64,000 bases of DNA from Fomes fomentarius (taxonomy: Eukaryota; Basidiomycota; Agaricomycetes; Polyporales; Polyporaceae). The translations under genes and the position numbers were made by a program. Positions 22,611 through 36,000 of the stretch are shown here, piece after piece (the stretch's first letter is position 1; each line of letters begins with the position of its first letter). The DNA is taken from contig JABYQN010000008.1 of assembly GCA_022606135.1 (NCBI GenBank), forward strand, positions 1 through 64,000, in the 5' to 3' direction. The notes beneath the pieces are model-generated. The model did no database searches. It worked only from the letters and a program-made list of their open reading frames with translations, and was not told where the DNA came from.

Positions 22611-25329
22611 TCAATATAGATACCGGAAGCCGCGTTTGCGGAGCAATGCCTCCTCAAAGGTGATACCTTCCAGCCTCGCAGCTTCTTCGATACGTTCACG
22701 TTTGGCGCCTTTCAGATTATCCAGCTCTTCACGCTCTAGCTGCTTGTTTTGGTTCACTAACATGCAGCGAATGACTGGGACGTGGTTCTGTCAGATACCG
22801 CACGAGCAGAACATAGAATAACGGCGGAAGGTGACTGATGAAATGGATGCTCACCGAAGGAAAGGGCGGTTGCGACCACGAACGCTGCGATACCTATGAA
22901 CATCGATGGATGGTAGTCGGGGCCCCAAGACGCCTTCCACACATATGACCCGATCCTATATGGAAAGGATGGTGGACAACCCTGTGAGCGACGCGTGACT
23001 GGTTGAAGCAGAGCGAGGAACGTACAAATTCCCAAGATTCCCGAATCCGTTGACGAGTCCGATCGCTGCCGACCGCTTCGCCGGAGGTCGAGGGACCGCG
23101 TTCGAGACCCAGACCAGCGTGAGCGCGAAACCTATCACAAGATTCTTTCAGAAGCATGCCACAGAACGCGAACGCGATGTGCGTACCGGCGTATCCGCTC
23201 GCCATGAGGAACATCGCGACATACCGACCCGCAACCGACATCGTAGTCGTACCAATGATGTACGCCACGACGACACCCCACCAGGGAACACATATGTGGA
23301 GGAAGCGTTCCCCAGTGCGGTCTGCGACGAGATGGGTTGAGTAAAATGAAATGCCTGACCGGCGATGATCATACCTGCATGCCAGGCACTGAGACAGCAT
23401 ACAATTGTGGCCACAATCCATGGCGGGCTGTGACGGTATAATGTCAGCCAAGATGATGACCGTTGGTGGGAGACACGTACGCAGCAAGGAGGAGAGTCAC
23501 GGTTGTGGAGAATCCGAGAGTCGCGGCAATACTGAAGCGCGTCCATGATCAGTCAGGGCATGTGAAGTGGATATAGTCGATGTACTGACGTCGGGAAGAA
23601 GTTGACGAAGCTGAGGCCGAGCAGCTGAGTGCATGATATAAGAGCGAATATGGGAACCTTCGGATCCTTGAGCGCCATGATGAGCCCTTTGAATGCTCTA
23701 CGGACACGAAGGGATGGAGAGGTTAGTGAGGTGGATGTAGGTTCTCAGATGATATCACGTACGACTCCCCAGTGACATCTTCGTCTGCTTCTCCCGCATC
23801 CTCGGCAAGACGGACCTGTGCAAGACGACGTTGTGCAGGACTGAGCCATCGCGTGTTGTGGGGCTGATTATGAGGAAATGGGTCAGTCGGCGGACTCTTT
23901 GAGCACTCCGGGCAGCTACGTACGTAGTCTGGAAGGAGATATCTGGTTCAACAAGCCATTGTCAGCCACAGAATAAGGAGAATTCTGGAGAGGATGACGT
24001 ACATTGCCATGAATCCAATTGCGATTGTGATCGCTCCCTGCCAAGTAGTAAGTTTCGACTACTCTCCCGCAACAGACTCTCTGGTCCTACCTCAATGTAA
24101 AACAACCTATGTCAAGCGGAAATTAACCTGGGAGCACCATTGGATTGATTGAGCGAAACCTACCAACGCCATGCCCGGATACCCCTTACGCCTTCCATAC
24201 CTGATAGAATCCCAGCCGCCAGAAGCTGCAAAAGATATCGGGACATAGCGATAGGCAAGAGCCAGTTGGCATAAAGTCAAAGAAAGAGCAGAAGGAGTAT
24301 GAGTGTGACATTCTATATTTTAAAATGAGGAGCTTACACTTCCAAAGGCGTTCGAGATCAACAAGCCTCCATACAAGATTGCGGAACGGAAGGCCAGCTC
24401 CTATTGACGCAAACGGTGGTGAGTTAGAGCGCAATCAATATAGCTCAACCATACATACTTTCCGAGTGTACCATCTTGAGAGCAGGTAGATCGCTCCAGG
24501 GTAGAAAGCAGCCTATGTCATATCAGCAACTAGAAGGCGGTATGTACCGATCAAGGGGTAGAGAAGAAGTACCTCTGGAATGCCCACAAATATCCGGGCA
24601 GCAAGAATACCACCGTAGTTTGTCGCCACCTGTTATCACTCGTTGAGCAATCAGATAGACGGAGGAAGCACGGAGATGAATCACCCCAGTGAGTGCGCTC
24701 GTGAGGCCCCACGCTATGACGCAGAACGGAATGTAGTACGATGGTCTAGCATGTAGCACGCGTATAAGGAACAATCTAAACCAAAATGATGATTACTACC
24801 TTGTGATACGGTTCAATATCTGTCGAGAAGTCAGTCATGTCTGCGTTCGACACACAATTAAAAACCAACCATATTCGACGGAATCTGGGCCGGACAGTAA
24901 GAAGCATAGAGGACAGCGAGCACGGTTTCGTACTGTATATCTGCGTTTCGGGAATAAAGTTAAGTCACGAACCCAGTGTGGACGTTAGATGAGCTCTCAC
25001 CGCTGAGCCCAAGATCTTGTTCCAGCCCTTTCAATCTCGCAGCTGTAACTGCAACGCGCTACAGAGAGATGGAGTGTGAGAGATGTCGAGGCAATTTCAA
25101 TCCGAGTGCACCGGACAACACTGACGTCGATGTAGTTCATTAGAAAGATAACGATGATTGTAGGCAATAGCCTAAAATCGAGTAGGCGGACAAGCCGCCG
25201 CTCTGCAGCAGGACGAACATCCTGTGCCAGTAACTCGCCATCGAGGAGCACATCATGAGTGGGCTCAGTCGACGACGAGCGCCGTTCGACGTGCTCGATG
25301 ACTTGCTCGTTCTTCTCGTCCAGAGGCAT
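22611..25329 (-). CDS. MFS permease, Dal5/Tna1-like anion:cation symporter family
   Basis: Plasma-membrane transporter of the fungal allantoate/nicotinate/vitamin permease group; the substrate cannot be read from sequence. Twenty exons: 25329-25126, 25058-25001, 24940-24870, 24819-24800, 24745-24685, 24629-24573, 24512-24459, 24400-24338, 24225-24164, 24106-24091, 24037-24003, 23942-23924, 23863-23763, 23697-23590, 23531-23481, 23427-23375, 23321-23187, 23131-23026, 22955-22855, 22774-22611; 1539 nt, 512 residues. Family marks: RLVRLLDFRLLPTIIVIFLM then NYID in span 1, YETVLAVLYASY, a GVGG-like VATNYGGILAARIFVGIPE, YPGAIYLLSRWYTRKE, NAFGS, and the central loop SPAQRRLAQVRL. Twelve hydrophobic spans are expected. 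An in-frame upstream ATG at 25410 is an alternative start. Exons 4, 10 and 12 have 20, 16 and 19 bases. Confidence 0.87.
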
Positions 25330-26390
25330 CGTTCTGCGTCCGGCCTTCGCGTATATCCAAGGAGAGAGAGTGGAAAGCGGAGGGCAAGATGCGTCAGAGT
25401 GGGCAGGCAAGCTACTTGGGAGGCGGCCGACGACTATTTGTACCCCAGACCAGTCTTGCTAGACTGGCTCAGGTTATTCATATCATCCTGCGAGTCAGCG
25501 GGCGTTCTCTGAGAAGCTATATGGCCAGGTGACAGTTCCTTTCTTGGCTGAGGTCAGTGAAGCGCTAGCCGACGGCGGCGAGTGGGTGCATCTCACGGCA
25601 GCCTTCCATTCACGAGGCAGATCTGGGGTCAGCTGAGAGAAGGGTTGATGCTATCAATAAACGAACGTGGGGATGCAGTAAATTGGGAACGGTGACTTCG
25701 AAAGGCGCCGCGGGGTGTCGAACTGCAGGATACAGACGGTAATTATGATGAAACAAAGGGCTACATCAACGCCTGAAAGGCAGGCGATCGGCGATGTAAT
25801 TCCACTTGATAGTTCTGGCTATAAAGCCTCGATCTTGCAGAGGGAACATCCTGCGGGACATGCGAGATTCATCCACAGTGCTGCAAGCTTAACGTAATTT
25901 TGGTGGCTTTCGAGAAGCTTGACGTACTGTCGTGGTAAGCCTATCGGGGACCAGTGATTACTGCGTGGAGGGGCCGGGTAAGTAGACGGCCTTAGACGAC
26001 TCTGGTGTAGATATCAAGAGTGATGGTACTTAGACGAACCTAGTACAATGATCTACCAAGGTGCCAAGACATTATTTGAGATCATTGTAGTTGGTCCACA
26101 ATTTGAACACTCTCGGTGTCTACACCACAAATTATGGGGCTGAGAGTAATTCCAGTGAACGTACCAGACCTAGCAAGCGGCAACTGATTGCAATTGACTC
26201 GAGGAGGAGGAGGAGGAGGAGGAGGGAAACAAAATCTAGATCTCGGTAAAACGCCGCCAGAACAGGAATAGTTATGCAGACGCCCGAGGGACGGATAGCC
26301 GATCAATTCGGAGTCTGTCCTGTGGACTGAGTTCATGCTTGGCTCGTACAAGCAAGTCCTTAGAATATCCGCTACCTTCAATATGCCTGC
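25330..26390. other. intergenic with GGA triplet tract
   Basis: MFS permease upstream region and F-box gene downstream region. A (GGA)8-type tract occupies 26201-26226. No gene was recognised. Confidence 0.5.
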
Positions 26391-27551
26391 TCATATCGGA
26401 TACACAACCGTCATATGAGACCATCCAGACCTAGCTTGTCCCGCAACTTCAAACTCCTCTTCTGCGCTTGTCGTTGACGGCGATATCTCCTTGTCGACCT
26501 CTCCCCAACCATCCTCCACCGAGCGAGCCCACACCCTCCTCGTAGTCTCGCACCACTCTTCAGCCGACCGTTCGATACCCTCCATCAATTTTATCTTGAC
26601 CTCTGCTACACCGTTCTCGTCCAGATCCATCGAATACTCCGGCACGCGCGTGGCGGCGGACTCGATCTGTCTCATGGCGTACCATAACGCTGCGTATTCC
26701 TCCTTTGGTCGCGGATCGCCATACTTTATTGATCCACCCATCTCGCTACGTGGCGGCGCACAAGGCTGCAACACCACACTGTGTATGGATGGCCATGAGT
26801 AGGTCCTAGGCGAGGGGCAGGAAAACAGAGTCGAGATAGGCGACGGGGGAGAATGCGACGGTAGCGCAGTTGCGAGGTCGGCTAGGAACTTCCTACTGCG
26901 AACCGAAGGATCGATATTCGACATACGAAGGTGAGTGATTCGTGGAAAGTGGTATGCGAGCGCGCCGAAGCTCAAGGTGTCCGCGCTACCATCGGGAGAC
27001 GTGAAGATCATATGGAGGCGAGTGACGGCGGGGAAAAGCGTATGGGGCAATGAGACCGCAGGTGCGTGTAAGCCGTCTGTGTTCGGTGGTAATAGTGCAA
27101 CAGCGCGCACACATCCTATTCCAAGCAACGTAACGCTCCGCAGGACTGGGAACGGTCCGGGAAATGCGGGGACCATGGTCATGCCCACATCGTGAAGGCA
27201 GTGAACGACCAGAGACCTGAGGTTCTCCCCTACGAAGTGGAAAAGCGTGCGCACTGCCCCGAGACAAGATTGCGGTTCCGCAGACGAACCAGGCGTGTCG
27301 GGGAAGGTGATAAACAGGTGAGCAACATGCGCCTTGTCCCCTCGCACAGGTGCGCTCTCTCGCTCGTATAGCTTGACGAAGGCGTCAAGCTTTGCGGGAT
27401 GCGCTATGAGGGCGATGGAGTGGAAGCGTGCTTTGCGGGATGCTGCGCGGACTGCGCGCGAGACCTGAGATAAGGCGCAGCCAGTTTGACCACCATCCGT
27501 GCAGGCGTACTCGAAAATTCGCTGCAGAGTCTCGAGTGGGAGCTTGTACAT
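26391..27551 (-). CDS. F-box-like domain protein
   Basis: Single-exon gene, 386 residues from the start at 27551. That start was chosen because YKLPLETLQRIFEYACTD immediately after it begins an F-box-like motif (residues about 2-45), whereas the upstream in-frame extension is unlike it. F-box proteins are substrate adaptors of SCF ubiquitin ligases. Agaricomycetes carry large, fast-evolving F-box families, and most members have unknown targets. The remainder is rich in hydrophobic beta/alpha stretches such as FPVLRSVTLLGIGCVRAVA and YHFPRITHLRMSNIDP, resembling degenerate leucine-rich repeats. The C-terminus is acidic. The in-frame reading continues upstream to 27731. Confidence 0.75.
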   Translation of the reverse strand: MYKLPLETLQRIFEYACTDGGQTGCALSQVSRAVRAASRKARFHSIALIAHPAKLDAFVKLYERESAPVRGDKAHVAHLFITFPDTPGSSAEPQSCLGAVRTLFHFVGENLRSLVVHCLHDVGMTMVPAFPGPFPVLRSVTLLGIGCVRAVALLPPNTDGLHAPAVSLPHTLFPAVTRLHMIFTSPDGSADTLSFGALAYHFPRITHLRMSNIDPSVRSRKFLADLATALPSHSPPSPISTLFSCPSPRTYSWPSIHSVVLQPCAPPRSEMGGSIKYGDPRPKEEYAALWYAMRQIESAATRVPEYSMDLDENGVAEVKIKLMEGIERSAEEWCETTRRVWARSVEDGWGEVDKEISPSTTSAEEEFEVAGQARSGWSHMTVVYPI

Positions 27552-28146
27552 GGCAGGGAGCGCGACCGGGAGAGTTGACGTATTCTGTGGGGCGTGCGTA
27601 TATATCGACGCACAACCCACGATGATAAGAATGCTGCTGTGAATGGATAGTCGACGCCGTGCCTGGGCGCATAGGATGCAGACGGGCTCCGATGGATGTA
27701 AATGTCTTATGATGAGATCTTGCACCATCATAAACGTTGGCTTGTGGATGAAGTCTACTGGATAGTACTGTGTAAGAGCCCGCGGTCAGTAACGAGGCAC
27801 TGGACGGTCTTGTTTACGACAACTGACTGACACAGATATTCCAGGTCGCTGACAAGCCCAGATCGCGCACAGATCTTGCGCCCGTACTATGACCGACTTG
27901 GTTTAGCTCGGTGGGCGAGCTCGTACTGGATGAACGGGGTGTAGACTGAGGCAGCAGAGGAGAAGAGGGCTTGTTATAAGCTTTGGAGAATGTCTGGTAC
28001 CGTGTAAGCGGTGCCTTGGCGCAATGCAGTTAATTTACGCGCTTCATGCGTCACATAAACCTCGACGGACATCAACTAGACGTAAGTATATGAACCTCGC
28101 TAAATGTGCAACTCCTCCGAAATCACTGGCTTCAGCACGAAAATCT
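27552..28146. other. intergenic, F-box promoter and HET-gene 3' end
   Basis: An AT-rich TATATA lies about 45-55 bases upstream of the F-box start (around 27598-27604) and could be its TATA box. No other feature is supported. Confidence 0.45.
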
Positions 28147-31100
28147 TCAAAAGTGGGCGAGCCGGTGATGAGTCCGCCGCGTCGGCAATGGTGCATGAAT
28201 ACCCGGAGCACTAGTGCTCGCGTCATGATCTAGGTCGAGGGTAGGACCCTCAGCCTGAGGGGCAATAGGGAGGTACTCAGTTGCGCCCTCGCCATCGATG
28301 AACGCAACGAGCGCTGACTGCGATGGAAGTGGTGAGGTCTGTAGCCTCGGTAGCAGAGGTGGTGAAGGCGGGCTGTCACTTAATTGCGAAGGGAGTGGCG
28401 AGGATGACAGGCAAGGCGACGCGGGAGACAACTGGGCGTCGATCAGTCTCGAAGAGGACAGCGCCATGTAGTATGACTGGGGAGACGAGGGAGTTTGAGC
28501 ATAGTGCGGATGGGGAGAGAGGTTCGCGAACGTTGAAGAGTTTGGAGACAAGTACTGGGAATGTGAAGAAGGTGAGCGAGATGAGCTGAGATAGGGAGAT
28601 CCTTGCGGCTGTGGAGAGAGGTATGACCCATGCGGAGAGTGGCTGCGCGATGTGGAGATTGAGCTGTGACGAGAGCGGGGTTGGGGTGATGGGGAAGATG
28701 GGGCTGAATAGTAGATCGAAGGAGAGTACTGCTCGAGATTGGGGCTTGAATACCTGCGAGAATGAGTGTGATTCGTCGGCAGTATGGGACGGTGGTCGAT
28801 TGGTGATGAAGGAGAGACTGATGGTGACAACGAAGACAACCTGAAGGCGTCTTCGATCTCGTCCAGGACTGGCTCCACGACAATAGATGGACCACCGTAT
28901 ATGCTTTCTGTGAAAAGTAGCACATATGAGCGTTCAGGGTCACGGGTTCAGACTTGAACAATGCATACCTTGTGGAACGTCTCGAGGATCTTGAGGGCAA
29001 TCGTGACGAGGACAGTCTTCATCAACATACCGATTGAGTTGCAATGCATTACCGGGATGGGTCTCTGGCTCTGGCTCGTATAAGATGAGTCCAGTCTCGG
29101 GGATGACGCCTTGCGTATACGTTGGAAGAGACGACTTTCGCCTGCCACCGGAATCGTACATATCCGGACCGTCGGGCGAAGTCATCTTGATATCAACAAG
29201 ATACACGTACTGCATCGTGCTCCTATGGCACCCGTCCCATCTCTTGAGCGCTATCTCGACCTTGCCAATCTCGCTGAAGAACCTCAGCAACAAGTTGGGA
29301 AGAGACACAGCACGAATATGTGTCCGTTTCTTCTCGCACTGCCACGAGTCTCCGGGCACTGGGACCGGAATTGGGGACCGAATCCAACTAGTACTGTGCC
29401 TACGCGGCGCATGTGGATGCCTACTCTCAGCTCCTTGTGGGAGCTCCTGCAAACGACGACTGGGAGATGGGGTCATTCGCAGGATCGTCTGCGTGAAGCG
29501 TCTGTCACCCAGCATAGCGTTAAGTGACCTTCTGCGCGTGTGTCCGCCATACGAACTTGAAGGAGAGGAGGGGAAGCTGTCACTCGAGGGAGAGGGACTC
29601 GGTGTGGGATTGATCATGTCGACAGCGAAAGAGAGTCGATGTTGTAGGGGGTTGCCGTGACATTCACAGGACAGCTTGATGCTCAGCCGGAAACCCTCGG
29701 GCTGAGCGTTTGTAGGGTCGCTGTGCAAGACAGTGGCAGGGTCGCGCGCGAAGATGACGTTCCGCTCTGGTTGTTGTGCGCTAACCTCTACCATGTAGCC
29801 ATCGTCATACTGCATCTTCTGGAGTTGATCATCGGAGACAACGTTGATGCCGCCCCATGTGAAGACCCAGGTAGGGAAGAAGAAGGCGTACGTTTCTTCG
29901 TTGGAATGATATGAGATCGACTTGCGAGGAGAGTTGTGCAACATCGAGCCCAGTCGGTAGTTGATGTACAGATGTTGTTTCGTGTTGGTTGGCCAGCGCT
30001 GCATCGCGCACGCGAGATCCTCTCGCTTCATAAATCCGACTCGGTGGAACCATCCAAGTCGATCATATTGTTGTCCTTGTACAGCAGGAGGAGGTTGCGT
30101 GACATAGAAGTCTGCACCAACATGGTACAGGTAGTATTTGGCATGTGCTGTGCTGTGTGGCTGGTTTAGGAAGAGGATAATGATGTTATCGTTCTCGTCC
30201 TGGCAGGAAAGGATGGCGAAGAACACGGCCGGATTTTTGGGGCCTCTGGGAAATACCTCGACAATAGGAAAGACGGTCTTGATGCCTTGGTGGGTATATG
30301 TATACTCTGGAGGTAACATATAGCTACACCCGATCAGCTCCCCGAATTGTTCCAGAGCGATCGGAAGGATGTCGGATGAATACTGAAAGTCGGAGGGCGA
30401 GGATGCCAATAGGTTGCGAGGATGGGGGTCGTCCGTCTCCAAGTCTCGTTCAGGTTTGAACGGTGTGGAACATGCAAGTATAGGGTAATCGACAGACCTC
30501 AAACCCCATGCGAAGATGGTCTGATCATCGCTACGCTTGAGGATCTCGAGTTGCAGGCGCTTGAAAGCGTTCGAGCCTTCCCCGTAGATGGCGGGCAGGT
30601 TGACATCGAATATACCCATCAACGAGTATGCCCGGTCCTCCTCGCGCGTGGTCTCCCGCGATGCAGCCCAGGAGAAGCGCCGGGCAACGCTGACGGTATC
30701 GAGCGTCTTCGTTCCCAGGAGGATCTCTTCGTTGATATTTGTGATCTCTTGCAGGCGGCGTGCAAGTGTCTGTTTCGTTCCCAGCGTGTGCCACTCCTTA
30801 GAGAGGAAGACCACATAATGGGGAGCGATCAATTCCTGCAGCGTCCATCCGCGCTTGAACCATTGACTCTCCCTGAACGAGAGATCGTTGGAGGGATGTG
30901 TGTCTTCGACATCGTGCATGAACACATAGCAGATAGCTGCTTGGGCGTACCATGTGTACATTGAATTGATCGCCTCGGATAGCTCGCTACTGCTGGTCTT
31001 GTCGATGCAGCAGGTGTCAATCCAGATCCACTCGAAGCCCTCCCTTTCAGCGAAGAGGCAACAGCGAAGGATTTTCTGGGATACAAGAGCGTGTCGGTCT

Positions 31101-31237
31101 GGCACAGCTATGAGATCCTGAATCTCCTGGAACGTTCGCTCGTGGTCTTGCCAGACATGTGAGAGTATTGCATAGGGAGGGACATTCGCAGCGTTGAACT
31201 CCTTGAGGAGTAGCGTGCTCGTGTTGAGCAGACGCAT
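28147..31237 (-). CDS. HET-domain protein (heterokaryon incompatibility)
   Basis: HET domains occur in fungal proteins that trigger cell death after fusion of unlike strains; the domain is proposed to be TIR-like. Exons 31237-28969 and 28907-28147; 3030 nt, 1009 residues. The start at MRLLNTSTLLL is canonical for the family; an upstream in-frame ATG lies at 31264. HET motifs: VPPYAILSHVW (about residues 19-29), WIWIDTCCIDK, the AINSMYTWYAQAAICYVFM block, FKRGWTLQELIAP, then ARRFSWAASRETTREEDRAY followed by SLMGIF, and the post-domain IYGEGSNAFKRLQLEI. The middle is unassigned. The 3' exon encodes a strongly Ser/Pro-rich tail (SSPSPQPRSRHSSIS-like), probably disordered. No NACHT or repeat domain is visible. 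It lies head-to-head with the Goodbye/EF-hand gene. Confidence 0.9.
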
Positions 31238-33026
31238 CGATAAGCCTGATATGTAACATGGCATGAGAGCACGGACAGTACCAAAAGAGCAACCCCTGAA
31301 ACGTACCCGAATCCGGAGCTAGGTACGTTGTAATGAGCCAGCTACCTAGGCTGGCTGGACTCGGGCAAGCGGGGGGGGGCGTCGAGCAGCGATGGGTCAA
31401 GGCACACAGCCGTCGCTCAAAGGCTTATAGCTATCGTTCACAGTCAGTTCAGATTCCAAGCGACCTGACATATAACACCAGGACAGCCGCAAGACCTAGC
31501 ACTAGTGGTCATTGGACCATACAAGTCTTCTAGCGCCCCGCGCCCAAGAAGCATCAGGCACTCAAGTAGCGCTTGCCACACCGGCCGGGCCTGCTATACA
31601 GACGCATCCTGTGTGGAGCTGTGCGTCCGGCAGTGGTATCAGACAGAAACTTTCATCAGTGGACAGCATTGATGATCGCACTGACATTCAAAAGCACTTA
31701 CAGGAATGTACGAGCGCAGATCCAACTCTTTCCAAACGCCCTACTGAACAGGTGGATGTAATCGAGAAAGTGTTGGGACATACCGCGAATGATTGCGAGG
31801 TCGCAGCGTGCGCGTACAGCCCAGCGATGACGGATTAGTGCAATAAACAGGCTGCCACTCAGGTGCTGAACGCTGAACTTTGGGCCTCGCTCTCGCTCTC
31901 ACCGGGTGGCAAGGTCACTGCCTTGTGGCAACTTCTCTGTCGAGATCTGAGCCCTCCCCTCCCCGCATCGCGTCAGCTGACGTGCGAGGGAGTCGAAATC
32001 ATCTCGAAGACAGACCATTATACACCGAACGTCAGAGCTGTACCGTGGACATTGTGCCAGTGATGGGCTCACTGGCGATGCTCTTATACCCTTGACTTGA
32101 AGATATCATCGGGATAACGGGGGTACTATGTCGTATATTCTCTCTCGGTCATCGTTGTATGAGACATATCTTTATGAGGCTTATCGAGAGGGTTCTCGCG
32201 GAGCCTTCCAGCCTGAGGTCAATTTGTCAAAACTGTGCCCCAGATTGACAAGCTAGTGGAGGAAGAACTACGTTTGTATACCATATGAGAAGAATTCCGC
32301 GCACCAGGTGTTACATGAGTGCGTTGCTATTGGTGAAATCCTCGACGGTTGGGTCAACAATCAGTAGACGCCGCCCAGATGTGCTGGCAGTGGATCCCGA
32401 AATGCTCTGCAGCTGCCAGCCCGACTAGTCTCCCGCATTCAGCATCGCTTATAACGTCTATCAGTCAATCAATACGACTGCCATAGGACGGCGACTCCAC
32501 AACCACATGCACGTAGATGTCCTCAAGGTCGTACGCAGTGCCAGCGCTGCGCTAGCGCTATAACAACTTTGTCGTTCGACAGGCTTGCCAGATCTATCCT
32601 AGATGGACCCCTAACTCCAAGCCGTTGTGAGATTCATACCTAGATGGCACGGTTTTGAGTTACCTGAATGTCCCCTCGAAGGGCCAGCAGGATACATTGT
32701 TTTGTGTCTCAAAACTTTGGCAGAGCTTGAGTAGCGGCCTGGTAGCGGCACTGATGATAGCGCTTGATGCTTACCTGGGACTCGGAGGAGGTTTCATCAC
32801 CGCCTTATCGGAGCCGGCGCATGCTTACCATATGACAAGCCCATTGTTATGGGAACTACTGCAGTATATGTGAACAACTGATGATCAGCCACTAACTGTC
32901 ATGAATACAAACGCACCTTTCTCATCAAACATCATCGTGAGCCGTTCTATACCCCGTGGACTAAGTAGTCACTCTGGCTGTTTGTTGCTAACAGATAGAA
33001 CCCAGGATTACTGCAAAGTGTCTGAT
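31238..33026. other. divergent intergenic region between HET and Goodbye/EF-hand genes
   Basis: 1.8 kb separates the two start codons. It contains a G9 run (31371-31379) and no recognisable gene. An in-frame ATG at 32901 could add 42 residues to the Goodbye protein, so its true 5' end is uncertain. Confidence 0.5.
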
Positions 33027-36000
33027 ATGGGCATGACCGCAACCACTGAATCTAGTCAAGCTGACCAGTCCTCCATAAATGCGGAAATCCACTGTGCTGA
33101 ACGATCCTTGGATGAACTTGCGAAGGCACCTGAGACCGAGTCTCGTGCCGACTCACGATTTGCAAGGGCCGCCGGGTCGTTGGATACGCTTGATCAATGC
33201 GTACAGAACAGCAGCGGGGTCGATCTCCTCATAGACGGGGTGAACTCCCTCTTAGACAGCTTGCCAGCTCTCGTGAAAGCGCTAGATGAGATTTCAAAGA
33301 TTCATCCATATGTCGCTGGTAAGCCGCTCCGTGCTGAAGATGTGCTCATACTGATCGGCCCTGACAGTCGCTGTGGGCGCATTCAAGATAGTGATAGAAC
33401 TTGAAGTCAAACGGAGGGATAATGACAAGAAAGTCAAGCTTCTCTTCCTCGAGATGAAGAATATGATGTCTGCCCTCCTCCAGTACGCTCAAAGTGTATT
33501 CTTCAATCTCGTTCACTTACTCGACCATTCATCAGATTGCAGAACGTTCGCCCCGACCACGTTGGCAGAGACGGAGTCGCCGTAGGGGCGCGCCTTGAAA
33601 GCCTCATTAAGGAGACAGCCAGAGACATCAAGGAATGCGCGAACGCATGTGATACGTACTCCAAGAAACGACTTCTAGTCAAGGTGCTCAAGAGCAGTAG
33701 CTGGGACGGGAAGTTGAAGGAATACATCCAGCTCTTCGCCGACCGTAAGCACGCATTCGTATTTGCCGTGTCCATCCATACCGGCATGGCAATAGATCAC
33801 GCGAACGATCAGCTCGATATGTTAATATCGAGGTACGCGGCTCATCTCACTCAACATAGTGCCTGCTCACCGTACCGATATCAGGATGGATGTTCTGCTA
33901 CAGTACTTCGAGAAAGCCGTCCCCCAAGAAGAGCGCATTCTCAGCACCATCGTCCGGAGTGCTGGTGGTACCGACCAAGCTCTGAAACAACCAGAGACCA
34001 TGAATATACTCCTCGTACAAGAACGCAAGTTCGATTCAAGTTCAACCCAGCCCACTGCAGGTTATAGACACCAATCGATTACACCTAGTAGGACTCTCGC
34101 CACCCAAACTGGATACTCTCCTCGCGAAGGATTCACATATTCTCGTGCTGCGGAACAAAGCCGAAAGAGTAGGCGCATGGCAGAAGTTAAGTCACGGTAT
34201 AGCGGTCCTGGCACGACCCCTGGATACGATGCGCCGCGATCTTCAAGACCGTACCAGTACGAATCCGGGCCTTATTTACTACCTGGTGCAACACACACAA
34301 CCCAAGTAGAATTCGGGCAAGGTCTGTCGCCTACTTCTCAGTGTTGTATCTACCGGAGACTCGGACTGAGAGAATAACTCACAGGAAGGGCGGCCGAACT
34401 AGATATCGCTGAAATACAACTTCTCAAGACGGATTTGCTGGAGAATATCAACACCGCGATCCAGAAGAACTTCGAGACATTTGAGCGGAAGTACGAGATT
34501 CTTAAAGGGGAGATGATCGACGAGATGCGTCGGATCGCAGTACACGAAGGCGATAGGGTGATCAGTTCCGTTCTTGCGGGACCACACGAACGGATCATTG
34601 ACCCTGTATGTCTTAGTCCCTTCTCGTCCAGTATCTAATACTCACCTCCAGCTTCAAGGACTTGTACGAGATCTGGAAAAATATGGTGCGTTTGCCAGGA
34701 TTCTTGAGCCTGTCTGTCGTTCGTTCTGAATGATCACAAAGCGCTGGCGTGGGATAGTGAAGGCGCGGCACCTCGTCCTTGCAATCCATGACTACTACCT
34801 ACAGCAGATTGATGACCAGCGACACTCGTACCAGGACGTAGCAGCGCGCCGTATCAGCGAGGACGATATCTGGGCAGTCGACTATCTCGATCTCATGCAC
34901 CTGCAACCCCTCAACGAAGCACTTGACGAGGATGCGTCCGGGTTTGTGACCATTCAAGAAGTCAATCAATTCACGACGTCTCGTCCGCAAGGCTGGAGGT
35001 ATTCCCTCGGCTCTCACGTATATCGCAAGCTGTTGACTCAGCATTTACCAGTCTATTACTTTGGCTTGCTTATTGGACAATCGGTATTTATGTGTTCATG
35101 CACTCTTCCCTACGTATGGCTCATCCCATTTCCTCTCTACCAGGCTGGCAGCTTGCAATGACGGAGTACAAGAGCAAGATTTACATCGTACTCTCCAGCA
35201 TGCAGCACTTGGTGCAAGAGTCTGCGCGTCATCCGAACAAGAAGAGCATTCAAGCTTATCTCTCGGTGGTACGGCCGCTCGTCCATCAGATGACACATAC
35301 CTTCCAGGAAGACAACGACCAACTCTTCGTCCTTCCTCGCTTTCGCGCCTACGTTGATCAAGAAGAGAATCGTCTTCGCAAAGGGTTGGAGACGGCGAAG
35401 TACGATCTCGACGCTCTAGACACGCTCGCGCTCATCAACGGTCGGAGAGGGTTGGAAAGGGTGAGTGATCTTGTTGACATCGTTTACTGCGTGATGACGA
35501 ACTATACCAACAGAGCCTATTTCCCCTTATCTACCTTCTGCTTGTCCATCATTGCAACATCATACGAGCAGCTGAGAAGTATATACTCCACCCAGACGAA
35601 ATGAGCAATGCGGAAGCCTCTGTTGGGATGCTCAGGGACGCGTTCGACCTTCGTCACGGAACTTTGACATGTAAGCTCCCTGCCTACAAAATCAACAATT
35701 ACATGCGTATCTGACATTCTCTAACTCAAGCGCTATTCCAACAACGACGCCTCGTGATATTCCAAGAGATGACCGACTTCGCATGCGGGATGGTGGGTCC
35801 CGTCTGACTCTTGTTCATATTCTTGAGGTGTTGACTGTACACTGTGAAACAGCTCTTGGCTCCTGGCTATCGAGGCGGCGACGAGGATGATCTCACACTT
35901 CCTCGCATCTCAGAAGATTCGCCCGCTTTTACTGAAGAGGTTTCTACCAGTGTTTTCAAGTACTCTCCCCACAACGAAGACTTCTACCCGGATAGTGAAG

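Noticed and set aside
25330..25410. N-terminal extension of the MFS permease from the ATG at 25410
   Set aside because: Adds 27 residues unlike the family start; kept only as an alternative.
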